Source of the DNA: Marinobacter salarius
Lineage (GTDB): Bacteria > Pseudomonadota > Gammaproteobacteria > Pseudomonadales > Oleiphilaceae
Reading direction: 5' to 3'
NCBI RefSeq assembly: GCF_032922745.1
Contig: NZ_CP136693.1
Span: 1,674,001 to 1,738,000 of the forward strand
Length of the DNA stretch: 64,000 nucleotides
Below are positions 44,192 through 53,159 of this stretch, one piece after another. The number at the start of each line of letters is the position of its first letter. The first letter of the stretch is position 1. Both the position numbers and the translations under genes were made by a program. The notes under the pieces were generated by a model that saw nothing but the letters and a program-made list of their open reading frames with translations, ran no database searches and was not told the DNA's origin.

Positions 44192-44208
44192 AACTGGTCT
44201 GACCAGTT
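44192..44208. promoter_or_regulatory. GlcC-type operator 2
   Basis: AACTGGTCTGACCAGTT is a perfect palindrome with a 1-base centre and differs from operator 1 only at the centre and flanks. Its centre is exactly 105 bp from that of operator 1, ten helical turns, so both could be bound on one DNA face. A half-site, GGACCAGT, lies between them at 44140-44147. Confidence 0.8.
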
Positions 44209-44256
44209 GGCAATCTTCTGGACTAAATCCGGCAGGACTACGAATATCGATCTAAT

Positions 44257-44272
44257 ACCAGCGGTTGCTGGT
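44257..44272. repeat. Inverted repeat just upstream of dctP
   Basis: ACCAGCGGTTGCTGGT is a 6-bp inverted repeat around GGTT, 45 bp before the dctP start codon. It shares CCAG half-sites with the GlcC operators but the spacing differs. It may be a leader hairpin or a secondary regulator site. Confidence 0.4.
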
Positions 44273-44316
44273 GTTGACCTGACCCCGATAAAAACAATGT
44301 CAACGGAGATGTGTCG

Positions 44317-45456
44317 ATGAATACCAACGAGAACAGCGAGCAATTAAGCGCTCCAGATACGCAGGCCGGAAACGTTGCCCCGCGGCGGGGTTTCCTGAAG
44401 TCAGTCGCCCTTGCCGCTGCCTTCTGCGGTGTGGCGCTAGCCGGTGCAGGGCAGGCGCAGGCGGCAACCACCTGGAAGATTCAGTCGGTATGGGACGCCG
44501 GCACCGTAGGCTATGACCTGTTCGAGGAATGGGCCAATAGCATGGAAGAAAAATCCGGTGGCGAACTGATCATCAAGCCGTACCCGGCCAAGTCGGTTGC
44601 CGCGGATAACAACGCCCTTTTTGAGGCGGTGCGTAACGGCGTTCTGCAGGGTATGAATCCCTTCACTCTGTACTGGTCCGGAAAGATTCCGGCCTCGGTT
44701 TTCCTGTCGTCCTACCCAGCCGGTCCTGATCAGCCGCACCAGTGGGACATCATGTTCTATTCCATGGGCATGCTGGAAAAGACCCGTGAGATCTACGAGA
44801 AGTTTGGTCTGTTCTACGTCGGCCCTATTCAACACGACGCCAACATTATTCACTCCAAGAAGCCGGTTAACAGCCTGGCGGATATGGAAGGCCTGAAGAT
44901 GCGTGTGCCCGGTGGCATGGTTGCTGAGGTGTTCCAGCAGTTTGGTGTGTCCACGGTGAGTCTGCCGGGTTCGGATATCTTCCCGGCTTTGGAGAAGGGC
45001 ACCATCGACGCTGCTGACTACGTCGGCCCTGCCGTTAACTACGAACTGGGTTTTTCCCAGGTGACCGACTACATCATGTTCGGGCCTCCTGGTGTTATGT
45101 CCATCTACCAGCCGGTGGACCTGATGGACCTGACCGTCAACCTGCGTGCGTGGAATGCGCTGGATCCAGAGCTTCAGCAGTTGGTTGAGGACGAGGTTCG
45201 TATCTACTCACAGAAGCACTACCTGACCATTCAGAAGCGCAACATTGAAGCGATGGAGAAGTTCAAAGAGGATGGCTCGAAGGTGACGCGTCTGAGCCAG
45301 CAGGATCTGGAAGAGTTCCGGAAGGCTGCGATTCCGATCTGGTTCAATTGGGCCGGCAAGAACGAGGATGCCAGGGCGATTCTGGATATCCAGCTTGAGT
45401 ACATGATGAACGAGACCGTTGGCTACCTCAACGAGGAAGACATCAAAGGCATGTAA
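44317..45456 (+). CDS. dctP: TRAP transporter solute-binding protein (DctP family)
   Basis: The 379-residue periplasmic receptor has a twin-arginine-like signal (APRRGFLKSVALAAAFCG, cleavage near QAQAA). The mature part is typical of DctP: TWKIQSVWDAGTVGYDLFEEWANSM, GLKMRVPGGMVAEVFQQFG (ligand-binding Arg) and the GSDIFPALEKGTIDAADY motif. I start at the ATG at 44317, which has GGAG 8 bp upstream; a GTG at 44311 is possible. It feeds the DctQM permease and, from context, binds glycolate or a similar 2-hydroxyacid. A long hairpin follows it. Confidence 0.9.
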   Translation: MNTNENSEQLSAPDTQAGNVAPRRGFLKSVALAAAFCGVALAGAGQAQAATTWKIQSVWDAGTVGYDLFEEWANSMEEKSGGELIIKPYPAKSVAADNNALFEAVRNGVLQGMNPFTLYWSGKIPASVFLSSYPAGPDQPHQWDIMFYSMGMLEKTREIYEKFGLFYVGPIQHDANIIHSKKPVNSLADMEGLKMRVPGGMVAEVFQQFGVSTVSLPGSDIFPALEKGTIDAADYVGPAVNYELGFSQVTDYIMFGPPGVMSIYQPVDLMDLTVNLRAWNALDPELQQLVEDEVRIYSQKHYLTIQKRNIEAMEKFKEDGSKVTRLSQQDLEEFRKAAIPIWFNWAGKNEDARAILDIQLEYMMNETVGYLNEEDIKGM

Positions 45457-45483
45457 GCCTGCATAACCATAATAAACCGATCA

Positions 45484-45530
45484 CGGGGAAGGCAGGGAGC
45501 GCGCCGATGGCATGCTCGCTGCCTTCCCCG
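45484..45530 (+). terminator. Intercistronic hairpin between dctP and dctQ
   Basis: CGGGGAAGGCAG (45484-45495) pairs perfectly with CTGCCTTCCCCG (45519-45530). Five more inner pairs after one mismatch give a stem of about 17 bp. There is no T run. It sits between the binding-protein and permease genes and likely stabilises or attenuates the message. Confidence 0.7.
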
Positions 45531-45554
45531 CTCTGTGATTAAAGGTGATAAAAC

Positions 45555-46268
45555 ATGTCTGACCTGAGTGCGTTCGGCTTTGTATTGCCTCACTGGTTCT
45601 ACTGGGGCTGGCTGGCGGTAATGCCGCTGATCATGATGGCACTGGACCGTTGGCTGTCCCAACGCGGGGTACAAGCCATCGACAAGAATGCCGAAGCCAA
45701 CGAAAAGCTTCAGCAAATTGAAGCGGAATTGAAAAAAAGCGTTGATTACAGTGACGCCAGTAACGGATTCACCAAGGCAGTGGACTGGATCAGCGAAAAG
45801 TCCGGTGTCTTTATTTCCTTCTGGACCGTGAACGCGGTGGTGTTCTACTTCTTCGAAGTGGTTATGCGCTATCTGTTCAACCAGCCCACCATCTGGGTAC
45901 ACGAAGCCAGTTTTCTGCTGTTCGGCATGCAGTACCTGATGGCGGGTGCGTTTGCACTGCTGCACGGCGCCCATGTGCGGGTTGATGTGGTTTACAACTT
46001 CCTGCCACTTCGGGGCCGCGTGGGCATGGATATTTTCACGTCCATGTTCTTCTTCATGTTCGCGATTGCGTTGATGATTACCTCCTGGACCTTCCTTGAG
46101 AACTCTTATTCCATGGACGAACGAACCGTTGAGACATGGGGCATTCAGTACTGGCCGGTGAAGGGCGTTATGCTCCTCGGGTCGACGCTGCTGTTCCTGG
46201 CGGGCCTGTCCAAACTGCTCAAGGACATCACGATTTTCATTAAACTCGGCCGGGAGCAACACGCATGA
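45555..46268 (+). CDS. dctQ: TRAP transporter small permease
   Basis: The 237-residue protein has the DctQ four-TM core at about residues 85-225 (NQPTIWVHEASFLLFGMQYLMAGAFALLHGAHVRVDV is the hallmark). An extra N-terminal TM and a charged linker (about 15-75) precede it, so it is longer than the usual 160-190 residues. AAAGGTGAT precedes the ATG. It overlaps dctM by 4 bp (ATGA) and forms the membrane unit with it. Confidence 0.9.
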   Translation: MSDLSAFGFVLPHWFYWGWLAVMPLIMMALDRWLSQRGVQAIDKNAEANEKLQQIEAELKKSVDYSDASNGFTKAVDWISEKSGVFISFWTVNAVVFYFFEVVMRYLFNQPTIWVHEASFLLFGMQYLMAGAFALLHGAHVRVDVVYNFLPLRGRVGMDIFTSMFFFMFAIALMITSWTFLENSYSMDERTVETWGIQYWPVKGVMLLGSTLLFLAGLSKLLKDITIFIKLGREQHA

Positions 46269-47803
46269 GCACAGAAACCATGACCAACCAGGGCACGGGT
46301 TCGCTGATCGGCAAGCTCGGCACCTGGCTGATGATCATCGCCACGATTGCCCTTGCTTTTGTCGTGTTGGTGGAAGTCATCAATATCCTGTTTTACGACC
46401 CCTGGAGCGACGAAAAATTCCTGTTCAAGCTCTCCGGCATGCTGTCGGATGTGAAGATTGGCCCTTTGACCTACATCATGTTCGGCTCTCTTGCCGTGCT
46501 ACTGATGATGGGGCTTCCCCTGGCGTTCGTCACAGGGGGCCTTGGTGTGGCGTTCATCTATCTGGTGGGCGACTCGATGATGTTGAACATCATTCCCAGC
46601 CGCATCTTCCCGATGATGACCAACTCGGACCTGGCGGCCATTCCGTTGTTTATCTTCATGGCCTCGATGCTGGAGCGGGCCGGGCTTATCGAAGAAATGT
46701 TCAACGTGGTCTACAAATGGATGGGCGGTCTTGGCGGTGGTCTGGCCATTGCCACGATTCTGGCCTCCACGATTCTGGCGGCCATGGTCGGTGTGATCGG
46801 TGCCGCCGTGGTAACCATGGGCATCATTGCGCTCCCGGCGATGCTCAAACGCGGATACGACCAGAAGATCGCGTTGGGCTCGATCATGGCCGGGGGTACT
46901 TTGGGCATTCTGATCCCGCCCTCTATCCTCGCGATCTTATACGCGGTTGTGGCCCAGCAGTCAGTAGGTGAGCTGTATCTGGGCTCGGTGATTCCGGGGT
47001 TGATTCTGGCCGGTCTGTACGTCATCTATGTGGCTACCCGCGCGTGGCTTAATCCCACGCTGGGGCCGCCTGTGCCAGAGGGTGAGCGCATTGGTCTCAA
47101 GGAAAAGCTCCGGTTGTTGAAAGACCTGATCGCTCCGCTGTTTCTGGTCTTCCTGGTGCTTGGGCTGCTGTTTGGCGGTATTGCCACTCCGGTGGAAGCG
47201 GCCGGTATTGGCTCCTTCGGGGCAATCCTGGTGGCGATGAAGCACAAGGTATTCTCCGTTGCCACACTGCGCGATGCATCAGTCACCACCGCCAAGGCTA
47301 CCGCCATGGTGCTGTGGATCATGTTCGGTGCGTCCGTCTTTGTCGGCTTCTACATTCTACAGGGTGGTCAGGACTTTATTACCGAAACGATTCTGGGGAT
47401 TGGTCTGTCACCCTACGCGGTCCTGCTGCTGTTGATGGTCCTGCTGGTTGTGTTGGGGATGTTCCTTGACTGGGTTGGTATCCTGCTGCTGGCCGTGCCT
47501 ATTTTTATCCCGATTGTGGAAGCGCTGGAATTCCCGGGCCTGTTCGGCCTGCCCGGCGTGGAAGGTTCGGACGTGGTGCTCTGGTTTGGTGTGCTCTATC
47601 TGGTGAACATGCAGATGTCGTTCCTCAGCCCACCGTTCGGCTACGCACTCTTCTATATTCGGGGCGTGTGCCCGCCGGACATCACAATGGGGACTATCTT
47701 CAAATCGTCTCTGGTATTCTTGGCCATCCAGGCATTCGGTTTGTTTATCTGTGTGCTCATCCCGGGTGTCGTCACTTGGCTACCCAATCTGGTTTACGGC
47801 TAA
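46265..47803 (+). CDS. dctM: TRAP transporter large permease
   Basis: The 512-residue protein has about 12-13 TM helices and DctM signatures: MGLPLAFVTGGLGVAFIYLVG, NSDLAAIPLFIFMASMLERAG, and GTLGILIPPSILAILYAVVA. It drives sodium-dependent solute uptake with DctP and DctQ. The sequence is like the branch found beside 2-hydroxyacid and mandelate or chlorobenzoate genes, but substrate cannot be read directly. It is followed 20 bp later by glcG. Confidence 0.92.
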   Translation: MSTETMTNQGTGSLIGKLGTWLMIIATIALAFVVLVEVINILFYDPWSDEKFLFKLSGMLSDVKIGPLTYIMFGSLAVLLMMGLPLAFVTGGLGVAFIYLVGDSMMLNIIPSRIFPMMTNSDLAAIPLFIFMASMLERAGLIEEMFNVVYKWMGGLGGGLAIATILASTILAAMVGVIGAAVVTMGIIALPAMLKRGYDQKIALGSIMAGGTLGILIPPSILAILYAVVAQQSVGELYLGSVIPGLILAGLYVIYVATRAWLNPTLGPPVPEGERIGLKEKLRLLKDLIAPLFLVFLVLGLLFGGIATPVEAAGIGSFGAILVAMKHKVFSVATLRDASVTTAKATAMVLWIMFGASVFVGFYILQGGQDFITETILGIGLSPYAVLLLLMVLLVVLGMFLDWVGILLLAVPIFIPIVEALEFPGLFGLPGVEGSDVVLWFGVLYLVNMQMSFLSPPFGYALFYIRGVCPPDITMGTIFKSSLVFLAIQAFGLFICVLIPGVVTWLPNLVYG

Positions 47804-47823
47804 AAATAGAGGAGTAATGGATT

Positions 47824-48249
47824 ATGTTGACGGTTAAGCGGCTTGATCTGGCGGACGCCAGAATTCTGATCGAAGGTGCGGCTGAAAAGGCCCGCGAAAT
47901 CGGCGTGCCCATGTGCATCGCCATCACTGATGAGTCCGGTAATTTGATCGCATTTGAGCGTATGGACGGCGGTAAGATCACCAGTGTGACCATCGCCCAG
48001 GACAAGTCCTTCACGGCATCGGCAGCGAAAAAGGCTACTCACGACTATAACGCGGTCAACGTACCCGGGAAGCTGGCATTCGGCATCCACACCGAAGTGG
48101 GTGGCCGCATCAGTTCTGTTGGTGGTGGTCTGCCGGTAATGGTCGATGGCGAGGTTGTTGGTGGTATCGGAATCAGCTCCGGTACGCCTCAGCAGGATAT
48201 GGACTGTGCCCAGGCTGGGATTGATCATTTTGAAACCAAACGCGGTTGA
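47824..48249 (+). CDS. glcG: GlcG/HbpS-family protein
   Basis: The 141-residue protein belongs to the HbpS/GlcG family: GVPMCIAITDESGNLIAFERMDGGKITSVTIAQDKSFTA and a C-terminal GGIGISSGTPQQDMDCAQAGI. Members bind haem or small ligands and are regularly found in glycolate operons. The true role is unknown. AGGAG precedes the ATG. It separates the transporter genes from glcDEF in the operon. Confidence 0.88.
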   Translation: MLTVKRLDLADARILIEGAAEKAREIGVPMCIAITDESGNLIAFERMDGGKITSVTIAQDKSFTASAAKKATHDYNAVNVPGKLAFGIHTEVGGRISSVGGGLPVMVDGEVVGGIGISSGTPQQDMDCAQAGIDHFETKRG

Positions 48250-48288
48250 TGGCTGTCTCACAGGAAGCCATCACTCTCAGAGAATGAT

Positions 48289-49761
48289 ATGAACAGCAAA
48301 CCGAAAATCAGCGCAGCGGAGCTGGCGGAACAGTTCCGTACGTTCATCGATCCGGACTTCGTCATCACCGATGACGAAACCATGAAGCCCTATGAATGCG
48401 ACGGCATGTCGATGTACTGCGAGATGCCAATGCTAGTAGTGCTACCGGAGACTGCCGAACAGGTGCAACGAGTGATGCGCATCTGCAACGAGCACGAAGT
48501 GCCCGTGGTGGCCCGTGGTGCCGGAACGGGCCTGAGTGCCGGTGCCATGCCGCACAAGGAAGGCGTGGTGTTGTCGCTGGCCAAGTTCAACCGCATCCTG
48601 GACATCGATCCGCTGGCGCGAACGGCCTTGCTGCAACCGGGTGTGCGTAACCTGGCGATCAGCGAGGAAGTTGCCCAGTTTGGTCTCTATTACGGTCCGG
48701 ATCCTTCGTCGCAGATTGCCTGCACCATTGGTGGCAACGTGGCGGAGAACTCGGGCGGTGTGCATTGCCTGAAATACGGTTTGACGGTTCATAACATTCT
48801 CAGCGTGGAGATGATCACGGCCGAGGGTGATCGGGTGACCATCGGCAATGACGCGCTGGATGCCTGTGGAATGGACCTGCTGGCGCTGATGACCGGGTCT
48901 GAAGGCTTGCTGGGTATCGTTACCGAAGTGAAGGTCAAACTGCTGCCAAAACCGGAAATTGCCCAAGTGGTGATGGCAGGTTTCGACAGTGTGCAGAAGG
49001 CCGGCGATGCCGTGGGAGGTATCATTTCCCATGGCATCATCCCCGGTGGATTGGAGATGATGGACGGTCACGCCATTATCGCGGCCGATGACTTCGCCCA
49101 GGCTGGGTATCCGCGTGACGCCAAGGCATTGCTGTTGTGTGAAGTGGACGGCACGGAAGAGGAAGTCCACGAACACATTGAGCAGGCCGAGGACGTGTTC
49201 CGCAAGCTGGGCGCCACCTCGGTCAAAACCTCCCAGAGCGAAGAGGAGAGGGCGCTACTCTGGAAAGGCCGTAAATCGGCCTTCCCGGCAGTAGGCCGTA
49301 TCTCGCCGGATTACTACTGCATGGATGGCACCATTCCGCGCCGGCATCTGGCGCACGTGCTGCTGGAAATGGAGAGGATGTCCGAAGAATTCGGCCTGCG
49401 GGTAGCCAACGTATTCCACGCCGGCGACGGCAACCTGCACCCGCTGATCCTGTTTGACGCCAACGTGCCCGGCGAGTTTGAGCGCACGGAAGCCTTTGGC
49501 AGCAGCATTCTCAATCTTTGCGTGGAGGTGGGCGGCTGTATCACCGGTGAACACGGAGTTGGCGTTGAGAAAATCCGCCAAATGGCCGTGCAGTTCAACG
49601 ACGAGGAACTGCAGCAGTTCCACGACGTCAAAGCCGCCTTCGACCCGGCTGGCATTCTCAACCCTGGCAAGGGCGTCCCCGCCCTGCGTTTCTGTCAGGA
49701 ATACCGCTCACTCGAGCACAAACAACACAAGCACGACACGGTGGACGCGGCGCATGGCTGA
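48289..49761 (+). CDS. glcD: Glycolate oxidase FAD subunit
   Basis: The 490-residue protein has an N-terminal FAD-binding PCMH domain (VPVVARGAGTGLSAGAMPHKEGVVLSL; DPSSQIACTIGGNVAENSGGVHCLKYG). A C-terminal vanillyl-alcohol-oxidase-type domain follows, with VFHAGDGNLHPLILFD and GCITGEHGVGVEKI. It oxidises glycolate to glyoxylate and passes electrons through GlcE and GlcF to the respiratory chain. The stop overlaps the glcE start by 8 bp. Confidence 0.95.
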   Translation: MNSKPKISAAELAEQFRTFIDPDFVITDDETMKPYECDGMSMYCEMPMLVVLPETAEQVQRVMRICNEHEVPVVARGAGTGLSAGAMPHKEGVVLSLAKFNRILDIDPLARTALLQPGVRNLAISEEVAQFGLYYGPDPSSQIACTIGGNVAENSGGVHCLKYGLTVHNILSVEMITAEGDRVTIGNDALDACGMDLLALMTGSEGLLGIVTEVKVKLLPKPEIAQVVMAGFDSVQKAGDAVGGIISHGIIPGGLEMMDGHAIIAADDFAQAGYPRDAKALLLCEVDGTEEEVHEHIEQAEDVFRKLGATSVKTSQSEEERALLWKGRKSAFPAVGRISPDYYCMDGTIPRRHLAHVLLEMERMSEEFGLRVANVFHAGDGNLHPLILFDANVPGEFERTEAFGSSILNLCVEVGGCITGEHGVGVEKIRQMAVQFNDEELQQFHDVKAAFDPAGILNPGKGVPALRFCQEYRSLEHKQHKHDTVDAAHG

Positions 49762-50818
49762 TCTGTCTCAAAAGCTGCAGGAGCAGGTTCTCCAGGCCCG
49801 CAAGACGGGCCAGACACTGAATATCGAAGGCGGTGGCACCAAGGCCTTCATGGGGAGAGCCGCCGACGCCGATGCCGGCTCTCTGAACATGGGCGAGCAC
49901 ACAGGCATCGTCGAATACCATCCTGTGGAACTGATATTGACCGCGCGTGCCGGTACCACCCTTGCGGAAATCGAAGCCACCCTGGCCGAAGAAGGCCAGT
50001 GCCTGCACTTCGAACCGCCCAGGTTTGGTGATGGTTCCACTCTCGGTGGCACGCTCGCGTGCAACTTGTCCGGCCCCGCACGGCCCTGGTCTGGCTCGGT
50101 ACGGGACCAGGTGCTCGGCATCCGCATGCTCAACGGCAAAGGTGAACACCTGCGCTTTGGCGGCCAGGTGATGAAAAACGTGGCCGGCTACGACACCTCG
50201 CGGCTACAGGCTGGCGCCATGGGCACCCTGGGCGCGATCACCGAAATCAGCCTTAAAGTCATGCCCAAACCGGCGATGTCCCTCACCCTGGTGCAGGACA
50301 TGGCGATGGACGAAGTCATCCACTACATGAACAGCCGCGCCAAAGAGCCCAAGCCCATCACTGGCGCCTCCTGGGTGGACGGCAAGGTGTATCTGCGCCT
50401 CGCTGGCGCCAAATCCGCCGTTGAGGCCACTGCCGAAAAGTGGACCGGTGAAGTGATGGAGCAGGGCGGCCAGTTCTGGCAACAGCTACAACACATGCAG
50501 CACGAATTCTTTGCCGGTGATGAACCGCTTTGGCGCTTCTCCGTCGGCTCCACCGCCGAAAACCCGGACCTCGATGGCCCCTGGCTGATCGACTGGGCCG
50601 GCTCCCAACGCTGGTATCGGGGCGAAGCCGACATCGCCAAACTGGAAACCATGGCGCAACGCGCCGGCGGACAGGTGAGCCTGTTCCGCGGCGGGGATCG
50701 CACCGATGAGGTAATGCACCACCAGCCGAGGGCGCTAAAAGAAATTCAGCAACGGCTGAAAAAGTCGTTTGATCCCGACGGTATTTTTAACCCCGGGCGA
50801 CTGTACAGCTGGCTTTAA
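49754..50818 (+). CDS. glcE: Glycolate oxidase FAD-binding subunit
   Basis: The 354-residue protein has a shortened FAD-binding fold: IEGGGTKAFMG, EYHPVELILTARAGTTLAEIE, FGDGSTLGGTLACNLSGPARPW. The start at 49754 (MADLSQKLQEQ) overlaps glcD and is the natural family N-terminus; the frame is open far upstream inside glcD. It is required with GlcD and GlcF for oxidase activity. It ends PGRLYSWL. A 113-bp inverted-repeat element follows before glcF. Confidence 0.93.
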   Translation: MADLSQKLQEQVLQARKTGQTLNIEGGGTKAFMGRAADADAGSLNMGEHTGIVEYHPVELILTARAGTTLAEIEATLAEEGQCLHFEPPRFGDGSTLGGTLACNLSGPARPWSGSVRDQVLGIRMLNGKGEHLRFGGQVMKNVAGYDTSRLQAGAMGTLGAITEISLKVMPKPAMSLTLVQDMAMDEVIHYMNSRAKEPKPITGASWVDGKVYLRLAGAKSAVEATAEKWTGEVMEQGGQFWQQLQHMQHEFFAGDEPLWRFSVGSTAENPDLDGPWLIDWAGSQRWYRGEADIAKLETMAQRAGGQVSLFRGGDRTDEVMHHQPRALKEIQQRLKKSFDPDGIFNPGRLYSWL

Positions 50819-50871
50819 TAATTTAGCCCGGAATCTGATATGTGGCTGTGAGGGCTACGAAGATGCCGGGG

Positions 50872-50984
50872 AAGTGAGCGGGTAGGGCGTCTCTGAAACT
50901 GTACGGAGCCATGGATGGCGGAGTCCAAGCGTCACATGGATGTGCCGAAGGAGCGTGTTTCAGATACGCCCTACCCGCTCACTT
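50872..50984. repeat. 113-bp inverted-repeat element between glcE and glcF
   Basis: A 28-bp arm at 50872-50899 is matched by its reverse complement at 50957-50984 with a single mismatch. The outermost parts read AAGTGAGCGGGTAGGGCGT and its complement. The 57-base loop contains a CCATGG palindrome. It encodes no transposase. It looks like a miniature interspersed repeat or MITE lodged in the glc operon, or a large RNA hairpin. An open frame through one arm (from 50915) is an artefact. Confidence 0.8.
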
Positions 50985-51014
50985 GTGCACCAATATTCAG
51001 AAAGCAGGTAAAAG

Positions 51015-52223
51015 ATGCAAACCAATTTAGTCCAACAATTCGCCAACACCCCAGAAGGCCAGGAAGCCGAATCCATCCTGCGTGCCTGCGTACATTGCGG
51101 CTTCTGCACCGCCACCTGCCCAACGTACCAGGAACTGAACGACGAACGCGACGGCCCCCGCGGCCGCATCTACCTGATGAAAATGTTCCTGGAAGGCGAA
51201 GAGGTCACCGAAAAATCCCGTGAACACCTCGACCGCTGCCTCACCTGCCGCAGCTGCGAAACCACCTGTCCTTCCGGCGTCAAATACGGCCGCTTGGTCG
51301 ACATCAGCCGAGGCCTGATGGAACAGGAAATGCCACGGCCACCCAAAGAGCGCTGGATACGCTGGTCGCTGGCCCGGGTACTTCCCAACCGTCGACTGTT
51401 CGGCTTCCTGCTACGCATGGGCCAACTGTTCCGCCCGGTACTGCCATCCGTATTGCGCACCAAAGTACCGCCCAGAAAAAAGGCCAGCCCCTGGCCGGCT
51501 GCCAGCCACGACCGCATCGTGCTGGCCCTTGCCGGTTGCGTTCAGCCCTCCGCCACGCCGAACACCAACGCCGCTGCCGCCCGGGTGCTCTACAAACTGG
51601 GCGTCACCATGGTGGAAGCACCGGAAGCCGGATGCTGTGGCGCGGTGAACCATCACCTCTCGGAACATGATCAAGCCCTCAACGCCATGCGCCGCAACAT
51701 CGACGCCTGGTGGCCCGCGATTGAAGCTGGCGCTGAGGCCATCATCATGACCGCTTCCGGTTGTGGCGCGATGGTTCAGGAGTACGGCCACCTGTTAAAA
51801 GATGATCCCATGTACGCCGCCAAGGCGCAGAAAGTCAGCGACATGACCATTGACCTGGGCGCTTTCCTGCTCAAACAGGACCTGGAAAAACTGAAGGTAC
51901 CCCAAGGTGCCGGCAAAGTGGCTTTTCATTGCCCCTGCACCCTACAACACGCCATGCAGCAGAACGGCGTGGTGGACCAGGTATTGCGCAGGGCCGGCAT
52001 TGATCTGGCGGAAACCAAGGAAAAACATCTGTGCTGCGGCTCCGCCGGCACCTACTCCATTCTCCAGCCCAAGCTCAGCCAGCGCCTGCTGAACAACAAG
52101 CTCAAGGCCCTGACCGTGGACAACCCCGACCGCATCGTCACCGCCAACATTGGCTGTCAGATGCATCTGGAAACCAAGGCTCAGGTGCCGGTTCAGCACT
52201 GGATTGAGCTACTGGATGCGTGA
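51015..52223 (+). CDS. glcF: Glycolate oxidase iron-sulfur subunit
   Basis: The 402-residue protein has two [4Fe-4S] motifs (CVHCGFCTATCPTYQ and CLTCRSCETTCPSGV). Two CCG domains follow (GCCGAVNHHL and LCCGSAGTYS, with GCGAMVQEYG and IGCQMHL). It carries electrons from GlcDE to quinone. Its own SD (GCAGG) is moderate. It is parted from glcE by 196 bp holding the inverted-repeat element, whereas these genes are usually nearly contiguous. Confidence 0.95.
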   Translation: MQTNLVQQFANTPEGQEAESILRACVHCGFCTATCPTYQELNDERDGPRGRIYLMKMFLEGEEVTEKSREHLDRCLTCRSCETTCPSGVKYGRLVDISRGLMEQEMPRPPKERWIRWSLARVLPNRRLFGFLLRMGQLFRPVLPSVLRTKVPPRKKASPWPAASHDRIVLALAGCVQPSATPNTNAAAARVLYKLGVTMVEAPEAGCCGAVNHHLSEHDQALNAMRRNIDAWWPAIEAGAEAIIMTASGCGAMVQEYGHLLKDDPMYAAKAQKVSDMTIDLGAFLLKQDLEKLKVPQGAGKVAFHCPCTLQHAMQQNGVVDQVLRRAGIDLAETKEKHLCCGSAGTYSILQPKLSQRLLNNKLKALTVDNPDRIVTANIGCQMHLETKAQVPVQHWIELLDA

Positions 52224-52317
52224 TTTGTGGGCCAGGAAGCACGCTGGCCCTCTCACCCGCCTGTGGTTTTGTTTATAATGCCCGCGCCGACACACAAACC
52301 ACAAGGAGTGGAAACCG

Positions 52318-52767
52318 ATGCCATGGAGGCAGGCCGCACTAATTGTACTTTTCGTTATTCCCGCCGTTGCAACAGCCGAAAAAATGTACACCTGGGTTGA
52401 TGACCAGGGCGTTGCGCACTTTACCGACATAAAGCCAGTGGCTCGTGAACATGAGCATGTGGAGTTGAAGCGCCCCTCGCTGATTCCCATGCGGGAGAAC
52501 ATCACCCGGGGCAAGCGGGTGAGCACGATCAATCAGCAAGTGAACCGTAGCCTTGAGAGCAGTAGCCGTAGCCAGCAAACGATGTCCGAAAAACAGAAGG
52601 CCCGCGAGCGTGAGCGCAAAAGCGCCCGCTGTGAGGAATATCGGAAAAAGCTGGACCGTATCCAGAAGCAACTGCGGGCCGGGTACTCCAACGATCAGGG
52701 CAACCGCTTGCGGCGACAGCGTCGGGAAGTCAGTCAGAAGTTGTCACGCGAGTGCTTGCTTGGCTGA
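52318..52767 (+). CDS. DUF4124-domain exported protein
   Basis: The 149-residue protein has a signal peptide (MPWRQAALIVLFVIPAVATAE) and a DUF4124 domain (KMYTWVDDQGVAHFTDIKP). A basic, Arg/Gln-rich helix region with two Cys in the second half follows. Function is unknown; DUF4124 proteins are periplasmic and common in gammaproteobacteria. AAGGAG precedes the ATG. It follows glcF on the same strand by 94 bp and may have its own promoter. Confidence 0.85.
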   Translation: MPWRQAALIVLFVIPAVATAEKMYTWVDDQGVAHFTDIKPVAREHEHVELKRPSLIPMRENITRGKRVSTINQQVNRSLESSSRSQQTMSEKQKARERERKSARCEEYRKKLDRIQKQLRAGYSNDQGNRLRRQRREVSQKLSRECLLG

Positions 52768-53159
52768 GCTTCCCTGTGTATTCGGGCGCGTTTACGAGGT
52801 GAACGTGGTGGTTTCCTGATTTTCGGTGCTGGGTATGTCGTTCGTTATTCTGGTCGGAATACTCCAATAAAAAAGGTTTATCGCGGGTTAGCGGGCTTTT
52901 TTGTTGAATTCGTGGTGCCCGAAGGGCGCTACCCATAATCGCTGCAGAGCGGGTTTAATCGGACTATTGTGAGGGTGGGCAAGTGGTTAGACCACATGTT
53001 CGCTGTCCCGGATCTACCAAATCGACCGCTGCCCCATGCCTTTCGCTTCATACTTTGCCCGTGCCCAGACTAGCAAACGATACATCGAACCCTGTCTGGT
53101 TTCGGCCGTCCAGGAACGGACAAACTATCTCTCTGCGCAGCGGCGTGAGATCTAACCGG
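52768..53159. other. 392-bp intergenic region with a possible terminator
   Basis: Near 52867-52902 AAAAAAG, a GC-rich centre and CTTTTTT could form a terminator for the DUF4124 gene and for convergent transcription. A GTGGT-N3-ACCAC inverted repeat lies at about 52983-52997. Open frames in the remainder have no start signals or recognisable protein character on either strand. I see nothing else. Confidence 0.4.

Noticed and set aside
50915..51223. 102-codon open frame starting in the 113-bp inverted repeat
   Set aside because: It runs through a repeat arm and then out of frame over the start of glcF; no SD or protein character supports it.
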